Of a stretch of DNA of 64,000 bases, positions 51,486 to 62,095 are shown piece after piece (the first letter of the stretch is position 1; every line of letters begins with the position of its first letter). The DNA lies in contig NC_081139.1 of the NCBI RefSeq assembly GCF_958295425.1, forward strand, positions 16,748,388 through 16,812,387. The letters run 5' to 3'. The stretch comes from Solea solea. Its lineage: Eukaryota > Chordata > Actinopteri > Pleuronectiformes > Soleidae. A program made the translations under genes and the position numbers. The notes below the pieces were generated by a model, which did no database searches, had not been told where the DNA came from, and saw only the letters and a list, made by a program, of their open reading frames with translations.

Positions 51486-51529
51486 ATGAGTGTTTGTTGA
51501 AGTGTATAGTGGCTCTGAAATAAACACTG

Positions 51530-51768
51530 TTTGGTTTTCATAGTCTTAGAAAAATCCTTTTTATTGTGCTTTCAGCAAGTGTGTTGATTCACAGAGACCG
51601 ACAGCCTGGATTGTTTGTTTTGCATTTTTAAGCAGAAGGGAGATTGTTTCTAGTATGCTATGGCAACTGTAGGAAAGTAAGGAATGAGTGTCGGAGTTCT
51701 CTGCTTGTTACAATCTGCATTTTCACCATTCGATGTCACTAATTCTTCCACACTGGACCTTTAAAGGT
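51530..51768 (+). mobile_element. right half of a short DNA-transposon-like repeat
   Basis: It ends CATTCGATGTCACTAATTC, then CCACACTGGACCTTTAAAGG. The terminal CTGGACCTTTAAAGG is the exact reverse complement of the start of the element at 56961 (CCTTTAAAGGTCCAG). The two are therefore opposite ends of the same inverted-repeat family. Confidence 0.65.
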
Positions 51769-52489
51769 GAGAGCTTGATCTGCACTGTATGAGGATGTGG
51801 GCCGGAAAAAGCAAAGTTGATCCATGGCAGATTATTTATTTTAATAATGAATATTTATATATAGAAGGAGGTTGCTTTGCCCCAAATTAGTTTTTAATGA
51901 AACACAGTCATTATAAAAATAGAATAAATGTTCTCTCAGAGCACAGGCAGATCTGAAGCCGTGAATCAATACAGTTGATTCAATGACAGCTGTGTGCAGA
52001 TTTAGTGCTTGAGTGCATTAATTAATGACTGATTGAAATACTCTGTAAAGTGAGTTAGTGTCCCGCTGTCTGCTCCACTGACACTGGACAGACGCAGTGA
52101 AATCAATGTCAAATAACACTGCAGCAACATCAAGCGGTCTTGGACTAAATCCTAGTTCACCCAGAGCGGTTGATAAATTGCTGCCAGAGGTGAAATGCGT
52201 TACTGAAACATGTGCTATTAAACTTAAGCTGATGCCAGCTCAAGTTTGTTTCCCAGTGTATCACAGTTGTAATGGTGTTTTGGATATTAAATGTAGCATT
52301 GGCATCTGAGAGACATTACTTGTATTGTCTGTATCTGAGAACAGGAGCAGTGATTGATCTCATGTGCTCACCATCTGCCTCCCACTACACTCCTGTTGGA
52401 CTTACTCAATTTCCTCTGCCATGCTTCAAACGTGACCCCCTTCCTCCACCCAGCAAACTCTATCCCACCCAGAGAGACACCACACACAT

Positions 52490-52535
52490 ATACAAGACAC
52501 ACTCTCACACACACACACACATTCACACAGCACCC
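52490..52535. repeat. (CA)n microsatellite
   Basis: CA runs with TCT and TT interruptions. Confidence 0.85.
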
Positions 52536-53049
52536 CTGGACAGAAAGCCCTCCTCCCTAAACAACTCTTTCTTTAACATCTGCCCAGAGGCAGGGCTGCT
52601 GCCTTTTGTCCACTCACTGCCTCCGAAGGCATGTCATCCAGCTCTAATCAAGCAGAAAATGGTCATAAATATTTCTTTCTGCTAGATTTCACATTCGCAT
52701 TTCACGCAGGGACATGATATTTTCCCCCTTACCTCCAGGGAGTACCTAATGCAAAAAACAGTTACTTATATTCAAGGCTCATGTTCCTTCAGTTGAATGC
52801 AGAACATATTCTCTGTTTGCAGGAAAAACAAGGGGAAAAAGTGGGGGAGAAATAGAGAAAAGGGGAGGGGGAGGAGACATAAAGGACTGTCTTATTTTCT
52901 GTGCCATTTACTGGCTAGTACTTTCACAGCCATCCCATTACATCATGTCAAAGATTGTAAACAAGCAAATAACAACAGCGCATCAGAGACCACGGAGAGG
53001 GAGCGGCACACATTGTCCTGCTCCAAAGGTCTCTCTCTCTCTGCCACCG

Positions 53050-53460
53050 AGTGAGGAGGAGAAAAACATTTGTTTTTATTGTCCATTTAAATAATATATA
53101 TCTTTTTTCTGTGAAGAGAAAAAGATTGCACGAGGATTTATGGGAACCATTGTCTCCGGCCTGGCCAAGTATTTATGGCACATGTCATTCACAGGATGCA
53201 GAGGTGCCATCACTATTATTTATGAGGAGACATCCCATCAGGGCATATCATTCTCTAAATGGTATACAGCTATTCACCAGTGAATACCGACCTGTGCCAT
53301 TTTTCTCTCAAATAGAGGCCATGTCAGAGCTGAATGTGCAGGGGAGGTTGTTATTAATCACTGATAGATGCGTTGATGGGTGGATGCATGTCAAACAATC
53401 AAATTTGCTCAAAGAGACCTACACATGGTGTGCGGTCCATGTATATTTACTTCCATGAAG
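53050..53460. promoter_or_regulatory. candidate conserved noncoding element with long open frame
   Basis: A 135-codon plus-strand frame (53051-53458) runs through high-complexity, repeat-free sequence (TTTATGGGAACCATTGTC, ATTTATGGCACATGTCATTC, TTATTAATCACTGATAG). The translation matches no protein I know, has no splice-site logic and lies antisense inside the foxp1 intron, so I read it as constrained noncoding DNA rather than a gene. Confidence 0.3.
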
Positions 53461-53571
53461 GCTCGTTTGATCAACACCACTGGCAGTTTATCATATTCCT
53501 CCCAGCGTGGCAAAAAAGCAGACACTGGTGGTGAAATTCAAACTAAAATGTATGTGTTAATACATTATTTC

Positions 53572-53868
53572 ATCCATCCATTTTTTTACCGCTTTCCTCC
53601 ACATGAGGGTCGCGGGGGACAGTGTGCCAAGCTCAGCTGACATAGGGGGACAGGGGGGGTATGGCCTGGACAGGTCGCTAGTCCATCACAGGGGTCACAT
53701 AGAGACAAACAACCATCTACTCTCACACTCACACCTACGGTCAATTTAGAGTGTCCAGTTACCAAATCCACATATTGCATGTTCTTGGACTGTGGTAGGA
53801 AGCCGGAGAACCTGGAGAAAACCCATGCACACATGGGGAGAACAAGCGAACTCCATGCAGAAAGGCCC
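53572..53868 (+). mobile_element. RTE/Rex3-like fish repeat, longest copy
   Basis: It runs CATCCATCCATT, TTACCGCTTTCCTCCACATG, GTCGCGGGGGACAG, CCTGGACAGGTCGCTAGTCC, CAACCATCTACTCTCACAC, GGACTGTGGTAGGAAGCCGG, GAGAAAACCCATGCACACAT, and GCGAACTCCATGCAGAAAGG. This is the full set of blocks of the common fish repeat. It shares the subfamily feature CCTCCACATGAGGGT with the copy at 51225. Confidence 0.78.
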
Positions 53869-56059
53869 TTGTTCACATTATTGCATACAATCTAAAATTA
53901 TAATACACGATATATGTATTTAGTTGTATTCAACATTTACTCCCATTCCTTTAGCAGTTATAGTTCAGTATAGTTCAAGTTTAGACAAGTGTATGATGTA
54001 CTAACACATAGTAAACTCTGATATCACCATGCACGCCACTAACACACTGTGAACCAGTGGGTCACCTCATAAAATGTATGCGTGCAGAGGTCCACGATAA
54101 CTAAACAAATATGTCTGCCACTTATTCTCATCCTTAGACAGCCTTTTAAGACTGGAAATTAAACTTAATTCCATGGAGAAAATCAGCGTTTTGTTTTCAT
54201 GGGAACACAGGAACTGCTGGTCAACTGCTGCCTTGTTTGGTACATTTTTGACACTTAGGGAAATCCGAACAAAGGATTCCAAACACCAAAGTCATAAAAA
54301 GAAATCTGAAATAACTGGTGGAGGCAGAATTAGATCAACAACTCCTGTATGCTGCATGATGTAAAATACCTGATTTTCTCAAAGGACTTTGTTGTAGGCA
54401 GTGAAATGTTTTTTAGTTTGTCAACACTGCCCAACACTGAGAAAATATACATTTGACTTCAGCAGGTGTAGTTAAAACCTGTTTTTCCTTGAGTCCCCAC
54501 TGTCAACCTTTTTTACATTTTTTTAGTGAGGTCAAACGTCCATGTCTTGGACTGATTCCCGATGATGGCAGCACACCGGCAGCATAGACGATGACTTCAG
54601 TGCTCGCTGTGTGTCAGTGCCTCATACAAACCCCATTTTAAAAAAAAACTGAACTACCCCTGTAACTTCACTGCAGCAAACACACTGAGTGTGATGATAA
54701 TTAATAGAGAGGCCAAAACAAACACATGTGCATCTGTTACATCTGTCTCTCGTTTCCAGCTTAGTACAACAACATGATACAGTCTGCTTAGAAACATGTC
54801 TTCATATTTAAATTCTTGCACGGCTTATAAGAAATTTGTGTGCAACACATCATGAAAACACCAACGATGGGTTGGTGCACAACACATTGTGTCTAATTAT
54901 TCTATCAATTTATTCATCCAGCACTTAAATCATGATTTTGAGCTCTGCCCACGTTCAGTGCATAAACATACACACACACACAAACACACGCTTGTTACAT
55001 CATCATCATTTGTCACATTTATGGGATGGCATCATGCTGCTCAACTACATTATGTTTTAATTTACATGATGTGTTGCTCTTTTTACGCATCAGCATCAGG
55101 TGTACTTGTCACTACTCAGCTCATGAAAACGTTCACATTATCTTGTCTTCTGTGTCTTCTGTGGCCACAGACTGATCCCGATCACGTGTCACCATCACGC
55201 TGATGAAGCCTGACCTTGTTTTTATAAAAAACGTGTTCTCCGCTGCTGTTTGTCAGACATTTGCCCTCCTAATTAAAAAAAATCACTGGTGTTTACGTGT
55301 AATAGTGGTTGCTTTACTTTCCTATATTTGTGTTGATTTTCCTTAGTGTAAATGCATTTGTTTCAGTTCTGCTTTCTGGACCATTTTCACCGATTTGATA
55401 TTGGTTTGCCACGTTAACCTCAGGGGAAAAAGAGTAAAACCTGGCAAGTTGTGTAAAAATAGGTCACCTGTTTACTAGTCTTTAACTTAAGGTCTTTTTG
55501 GAGCCGAGACGCTGTGGGCACACTTGTCTCAGGATGCTCTGGGGAGCAATAGCTGCAGTCTCGACGCTAACAAATGGCAGCAGGTGGGAAACAGGTATTT
55601 TGCAACCATCACCTATATAGTCGCTCCCCTTAGCGCCCCTGCATACCAAACCCCCCACCCACCCCACCATCTCCCAGCCTGGCCAGGCTTCACAGGCAGA
55701 AATGAACATGGATGCCCGTTGCTCAGCTTGTACCAAGAGATTATGAATAAGATATAAAATCCAGGCTCACTACAGGAGTTTCACATTAGCAGGGCTGTGC
55801 AGGTGATGACCTCTATGCATACATGTATATGAGCAAGTGCACACGCGGTCCTGCGGCTCTACCTTTAGTAACTGTTTACGAATGCACTCAAAAACGTCAA
55901 GATGCTTTAATCTGCAACAAAAAAATAGGGCTTAGTGAAACAAATAAGTGTTTTAAGAGGGAGACAGTCCTGGTTTCAATTTCAATAGCTCATTTAACCC
56001 TTATCTGCCCAAATCCTTGGGGTCTATTCTATGTTAATTGGATCTACATTGCAGTAGCA

Positions 56060-56440
56060 TAGGGGGGTGTTAACAAGCACAGCCTATGAATATTAATTAC
56101 CCTGAAGTTTTCTGCACAGGAAAGACTTCACTGATACATATTAATTCTATGAAGTTTTTAAAGTAGTGCTCTCATTAAAAATGAATGGGCCCTGTGCTTG
56201 AATGTTTTCCCAAGAGGAACTGTGCATCCTTAAGTCTATCCCTAATAAATTGGGTCAGATTGGCTATCCTTAAAGAACAGCTTCTCCTTAAAATGGCATT
56301 ATTATTCAAGTGAATGTAAACATTCCAATTGGATGAAGAGAGGGTTTTTGTCTAAACAGTGTTTTGACAATGGCTATTAAAGCCAGTCATGTCTGAGCGT
56401 GCACTTTCCCAACCACAGTCTCCCGAGGCCCTGTTAAAAC
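56060..56440. promoter_or_regulatory. candidate conserved noncoding element
   Basis: Repeat-free AT-rich block with TGAATATTAATTACCC, CATATTAATTCTATG, TCTCATTAAAAATGAATGG, GGCATTATTATTCAAG and ACAATGGCTATTAAAG (SOX-like ACAATGG). Composition only. Confidence 0.3.
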
Positions 56441-56644
56441 GGTTACTTATTTACAACACTAAACACACAAGTTGTTCGTCTAAACAGCGCAAAATTACTC
56501 CGCATGCCTGTGTGTGGTGGGGCTGTGTGCTTGTGTGAGGATTTGTGTGTGCATCTCAATGTGGAGCATTCATAAGCATTTGTTGGCACGTTGTTTTAAT
56601 AAAACATGGTGGATGCATTAGTCCTCTGGCTCGCCGAAGCCCCC

Positions 56645-56682
56645 CCTCTCTCTCTCTCTCCCTCTCTCTCTCTCTCTCTTTC
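56645..56682. repeat. (CT)n microsatellite
   Basis: About 18 CT units with CCC and TTT interruptions. Confidence 0.95.
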
Positions 56683-56960
56683 TCTGAGCCATTTAATACA
56701 GAACTGACATGGACGTGTTTCCCTGTCTGCCTCCAGCCAGCTGCCTCAGACACCTGCTCAAAGTTTAGAGTTGCCCACTTCAGCACAAACACGCAGATCG
56801 AGGTCATCAAAGACCATCCGGGCGCCACACAATGAGAACCACTTTACTCTTCCTAATGATACCAGCATACACTTGCACACATTTCCATGGGAGGCATTTG
56901 TACACGTCTTGAAGATATTTCCTCGTCCACAATTTTTCCATAGGGACATACAGTATCTCA

Positions 56961-57070
56961 CCTTTAAAGGTCCAGTGTGCAACTTTTAGGAGGGTTTATT
57001 GGCAGAGATTGAATATACTACCCATAAACATGTTTGAATCACTGTATCATCACTTTACAGCTGCAGTACG
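56961..57070 (+). mobile_element. left end of a short DNA-transposon-like repeat
   Basis: CCTTTAAAGGTCCAGTGTGC, AACTTTTAGGAGGG, TTTATTGGCAGAGATTGAAT, and ACCCATAAACATGTTTGAAT follow the common fish inverted-repeat family whose other end is seen at 51749-51768. The matching right end was not found downstream, so the right boundary is uncertain; the open frame 57034-57534 starts in it and is not a gene. Confidence 0.6.
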
Positions 57071-58044
57071 TTACGTTTTGGGAACAGAAACAGCGTAACA
57101 TTACTTGGATGTGTGCGTATATTTTCTCTACCCTTTATCTGATAACGGGCTCTGTCAAGCAATACTATCAGAGCAGACCAAGTCGTGTTTGTGTGTACAG
57201 CGGTGGCATAGAGCCAGGTGGGGAGAATAAGCGTTCATCCATCCCATTCTTTGTGTCGTCTCCATTTACTAGCGTAATGTTTCTTCCCATGAGTTGTTTT
57301 GTTTACAGAATGTCAGTGATGTCACGATTCATGCACATTACACGCAAGGGTAAAAAAAGAAACAAAAAAAACACTGGCAAGTGGAATGGTTTTCATTTAG
57401 CTGCTTCACCGGCGTTAAAAATCCTGGGTGTAGCCACGAATATTAGTGTGAAAGTCACATCACCCGTATACAAACTCAAATCATGTTTACCTTTGTGCAG
57501 TGAAGCGATGGGATCAGTGAGGTACAATGAGTGACTGTGTGTGTTCCTAGGTGTGTCCGTCCTGATTACCACAGTGTCGAAACAAACTCCTGTGATCGCC
57601 CTCCTGCTGCCCACATAAGCACGCCGTGTAAACAGGATGTCGACCCGAGCAACAAGTCAACTATTTTAAACTATGGGTTTCGGGCACAGATGCAACCTGC
57701 GCTTCATCTGTTCCCAGTCGGAGAGCGGTGGCTGGAGGTAGACTCAACAAAATGGATGATTTCAGGCTGGCTGCCGCACAGACATCCATTAGACAAAGGA
57801 GAGCTGCTGGGTGGTTTACCTCCCAAAACCTCACTGACAAAACTCAGGTGACAAAAGGATTTGAAAAGTTGCATGTAGACTAAATAGGTTTTTTTTGTTG
57901 TTTTTTTTACAAGAAAAAAAAGCATGAAACTGCATTTTAAAAAGCAATATGCCCCAAAATGAGAGGAGCGTGAGGCTTAGTCAAACATTTGTGATATTTT
58001 CACTGACACCGACTGTGTTTTTTCCCTCTGTAATAATCATTTCC

Positions 58045-58335
58045 CCCCTTTTTCGACATTGCAGCGCATTGCTGTTCAATTTTCACCTCCATCTGTGTGA
58101 TTATTAATCAGATCACACATCAATTGCCAGAACCAGCAAAGAAATTCAGCCTGTAATAAAACTGTCATGTGCTGTGGTATAAAGACAGATGTTGCCAGTT
58201 GTGTGATAACATAATTAAACTGTTCTGTGAGGGATTCCATAAAATTATTCAAATTGGACGAGCACTATCATTTTACCAATAAAGCAATTTAGGGCAATAT
58301 GCAGTGTCATAACACTGATGTTATCCTCTCCTCCA
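58045..58335. promoter_or_regulatory. candidate conserved noncoding element
   Basis: High-complexity block with GTGTGATTATTAATCAGATC, CATCAATTGCCAG, ACATAATTAAACTG and AAAATTATTCAAATTGG. The motif TGATTATTAATCA is an exact odd palindrome around a homeodomain pair. Composition only. Confidence 0.3.
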
Positions 58336-58769
58336 GATTTTCCAATAAGATGGAGCCCGTGCTTGGCCTCCTGTAACAATATGAAGACATGAAGATACCT
58401 GAGAGCTCCTGGAAATGGAGGAGTGTACACAGCACCACTGTGGGGACTCAGATATTTTTTCAGTGAGAGCTGCTCTGTAGAGACACACACTTGACGCACG
58501 GTGCATGACTTGCAGAGGCACGTAGAAAGTACAGATATTTGCACTGCACTTAAGTTGACTTTTTAGGTAGATGCCTGTGTGTATTTTTCTTTTGGTTTCA
58601 CTTACATGTGAACACAAATATCTGCACTCAATATATATAAAAAAAAAAAGCTTGTTATGTTAGTTGTAATGCAGGAGAGGGGAATTATTAGTTAGTTTGA
58701 TTTCATCTTTCCAACATCTAGGCTGATTTCAACCTACACAAACGACATAAAAGACAAGGTAAGTGCAGA

Positions 58770-58930
58770 GTAGAGCTGAATGATGAATCGTTTTTGAATC
58801 GCAATCACAATCTGAAACAACGCAACAAGCAAATCACAAAGGCTGCAATTTCATAATTGCAAACTACTTTTCCACAGGTATCTGTACTTCTACTCAAGTA
58901 AAAGACTGTGATTACTTTTGCTACTCCGAT
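58770..58930. repeat. probable interspersed repeat remnant
   Basis: AGAGCTGAATGATGAATCG, TTGAATCGCAATCACAATC, AAGGCTGCAATTTCATAATT and TACTTCTACTCAAGTAAA resemble two common fish repeat types placed side by side: a 'gctgaacgat...atcgcaatc' element and a 'tacttctactcaagtaaa' element. Weak; recognition only. Confidence 0.35.
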
Positions 58931-59175
58931 ATCATGGAAGACAAAACTCTGTAAGGAGGCACACATCCAATAAGACAGAAGGCAGAAAGCACCTCCAGCA
59001 GAGAAATGTTTATCATCCATGTCAAATATTCAGCACTGCACTGCAGAGATGTGTATTTCTGTAGCAGAGTGAATGCAAAGATACTGGCAGGAATTCAATT
59101 CAACAGAGCGGTGATAAGGCCCAAGGTTCTGCTTGTGGGACACTTAGACAGTATATTATGTGATTAGCCCATTAT

Positions 59176-59202
59176 GTGAACAGGACATCAAAAAAAAAAA
59201 AA
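59176..59202. repeat. poly-A run
   Basis: A15 followed by CTATG. Simple sequence. Confidence 0.75.
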
Positions 59203-59729
59203 AAACTATGTAATTACAGTAATGCCAGTTATCCTTTTCTGTGTATACTGGTAACGGCTCAGACAGGTGCATTTCCACCTTCTCAAGCCTCCACCAGGGA
59301 CGGTGTGAGCTTTGCATTATGCAAACAGAAAACCTGTGTCCACTCAGCTCTTTCTGCCGTCACTGTGATGCGTGTTACTCTCTCCTCTCTATACACGCAA
59401 CATCACCGACAACATGCAGGCAGAGAAGAAGAAAAAAAAAAAAAAAACTTGGCTGCACTTCTCTTGTGATAAATAAAGGCACTTGTCTGACAAAACAGAC
59501 TGGGCAGGAGAGTAATTATTCATTGCTGTTTTATTTTTATTCCTTCATGATGCTGCCGGGGTGTATTTGTACAGTATCGCTAAGAGAAAGAGATAAGATG
59601 ATATTTTAGTACGCGCTCCAACTTGATTAAAAGGGCTCCTCTAAAAGACAGGACATTAATATTTAATGCTCTACAGTTGTATCAGTTCAACCAAATTTAG
59701 AATGAAGTAACGGCTCAGATGGTGAAACA

Positions 59730-59805
59730 TCCATCCTTTTTCTATACCGCTATCCATAGAAGATCGCAGGGGAAGCTGGGGCCACTTCCAGCAGACTCAG
59801 GTTTC
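59730..59805 (+). mobile_element. RTE/Rex3-like repeat, tail part
   Basis: CATCCATCCTTTTTCTATAC, CGCTATCC, GATCGCAGGGGAAGCTGG, and CCAGCAGACTCAGG correspond to the start of the copies at 51225 and 53572. The element then stops abruptly; a further segment of the same family lies at 60640. Confidence 0.6.
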
Positions 59806-60009
59806 AAATTTTGTGCATTTTTCGTAAACTGATGGATGAAGGTTACATAATCAATAGTTGGTTAATCATCTTTTTCTCAGTTTCTACTGCATTAGTTATG
59901 TAATGTTCATTAATGCATTTGCATTAAAAAGGATAGTCTACTAAAAAGCCACTATTGTTAAAATGTTGTTTCTTAATTATGCAGGAGGATCTGCCAAATA
60001 GATATACTA

Positions 60010-60300
60010 AGGCATTTTTAAAAAGGGCCATTGTGTAAGATTTTGGGAAACCCAGTGGTGAGACTGAAGACTGTAACAAATGGAGGACTCCTCTGCTCAT
60101 CAGGGAACAACAGTGGTATTTACATACAATACCAGAAAGGATGTGGTTCTTCTTTCCTTGAGTTGTAAGCTTCTTCTTCAGAACACAGAAGACAAAACAC
60201 AAGCTGATGGAAACATGGCAGCACAAGGTGGCAGCATCTATAAAGTAGGATATTTCCATAATGCCAGGATCAGTCTTTCCCTAATGCTGATATTTTTGAC
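60010..60300. repeat. possible remnant of the GGTCCAGTGTG inverted-repeat family
   Basis: GGGCCATTGTGTAAGATTTT near the left end and AACATGGCAGCACAAGGTGG later recall the family whose ends are at 51768 and 56961. The similarity is recognised by eye only, and the borders are not defined. Confidence 0.35.
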
Positions 60301-60639
60301 ACTCACTATGGTCACCATGTCAGATTATCAATCACAGTGGCACGGATTCTTGCCGGGACTGGCAACACTACAAGTGTGAGTCTGAGCAATCATTGTTCAC
60401 AATACTGCACAAGTTCATGGGGAGGCGGGGCAAGGAGACGTCAAAGAGGTAGAGGTACTGTTGACAAAGCTCAACGAATCGTTTTCCTCTGTCACTATTC
60501 TCCGTCATACTAGAAAATAGAAACAATTCTAAAATGCGAGACTTCTTCTTGTATCGTTTTTGTTAATGTAAACTACTACAATTGTAAAAATGTAACTGTG
60601 CGCTGTATAGGACCAAAATACAGCAATGTCTTGTAACCT

Positions 60640-60740
60640 AAACCCAATCTGCACGTCTTCAGACTGTCGGAGTTATCCAAAGAATTCCCACGCAAACTCC
60701 ACACAAAAAGGTATTAAATGAAGAACCTGCGACAGGCTTT
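60640..60740 (+). mobile_element. RTE/Rex3-like repeat, distal part
   Basis: CTGCACGTCTTCAGACTGTC, GGAG, CCAAAGAATTCCCACGCAAA, CTCCACACAAAAAGG, and GAACCTGCGAC match the block 'ggactgtgggaggaa ... cccacgcaaactccacacagaaagg ... gaacc' seen in the copy at 53572. This part is missing from the fragment at 59730. Confidence 0.6.
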
Positions 60741-61559
60741 AAATGCACGGAAAAAAATTACTATGAATCACATGAAATCTGTGTTGGGCACGTTAATATC
60801 ATAAAGAAAGCAGCTTAAAAAGTCCCTAACATCATTATAACCACCGTGTGTTTACTTGACTACGACAGCTACACGACACAACTTCCTGTTGCAAAATCAT
60901 TAAAAAAAAAAAAAATCACACAACAGGTTATTGCAAAACCTCTTTCATGCTAATGTTTGTGTTTTATTTTCTCGACTACAGAATCTTCATTTCCTCATGT
61001 GGATAACGTTTGAAACCACAACTTCTGCAACACAAACAAAAACACAGAGGGCTTCAGGGGAAAACACATACACTGTGCGACATGAAAAAACTAATACTCG
61101 TGTTAAGTATTCATGTTCTAAAGGGGAAACTAATATATTATGCACAAGCAACTGAAATAAAAGACACCCAAAGACATTAAGAATCACACCCAAACATACA
61201 GCCATTACAACACAACAGATATCAATGAAGTTTCTAAAAAAGTGAACTCAGAAGAGAGACAGATAGACAGACAAGAGCCTTTTTTTTTCATCCTTAGGCC
61301 TTCACAAACAGTATTTGACTTACTAATAGAGATGCTTAAATCAAGCTTATGGTCCACTTCCCACAAATCTGACTAGTCTACAAGATGAATTCCCCTGTCA
61401 GCATCAAGATGATCAAACAGATTACAATTATTTCATCCCCCATCTTTATTAATGAGGACTGTCTTTCATAGTTATGTTCCCTAATAAGAATAAATGATAT
61501 GCCACTGCCAGGTTTGTTGTTCCTGCTCACGCAAGAGAACTCTCAGGCATTTGAGTCTG

Positions 61560-62095
61560 AGAAGACTCAAGATTGATTTTCGCCTCACCTAAACGGGTAA
61601 CAGCATCTTGGATGTGTTGTGGAGAACAAAGAAAGGACAAAAAAAAAAAGTCAGCGTGTCAGTTAGAGGCATATCAGTGCGAGCTGCAAATAAAACTTAA
61701 AAGAAAGCCTGTGAAATGCCGCAAAAGTAAAAAGTTATCAAGTAATTGAGCGAAGACGGTAATTCCCTGGGGACAATTAACATGGTTCATGGTGCATGAG
61801 TGAAAATCCTGGGTTAGTCTAATGGGAGAATAAAAAGACTGTCTGCCTGCCTCCCTCCCTAGTAACTATGCCCCAATAAGTAGCCTATCAAAGCCTAGTT
61901 TCAGGAGCTGAGAGTGAGACATCGTGTCCTTTTGTCCACATCCATGCGCCATTTATCACACACAACAATTAATACGCCTCCCTCTGTTTCAACTGCAACT
62001 GCAGGCCAATTAAGGATTTGGATTTGTTCAGAAGGCAATAAGTGCTTGTTAACCGCCACAGTAGAACGTAGGTAAGAGAATATGTAGCTCACATA
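61560..62095. other. intronic sequence, possibly constrained, nothing identified
   Basis: High-complexity sequence with ACAATTAACATGG, GCAGGCCAATTAAGG and ACAACAATTAATACGCC. I see no coding or RNA gene. It may be conserved noncoding DNA, but the signal is weaker than in the listed blocks. Confidence 0.2.

Noticed and set aside
57034..57534. 166-codon open frame on the plus strand
   Set aside because: It begins in a transposon-like repeat end (CCTTTAAAGGTCCAG family), and the translation resembles nothing known.
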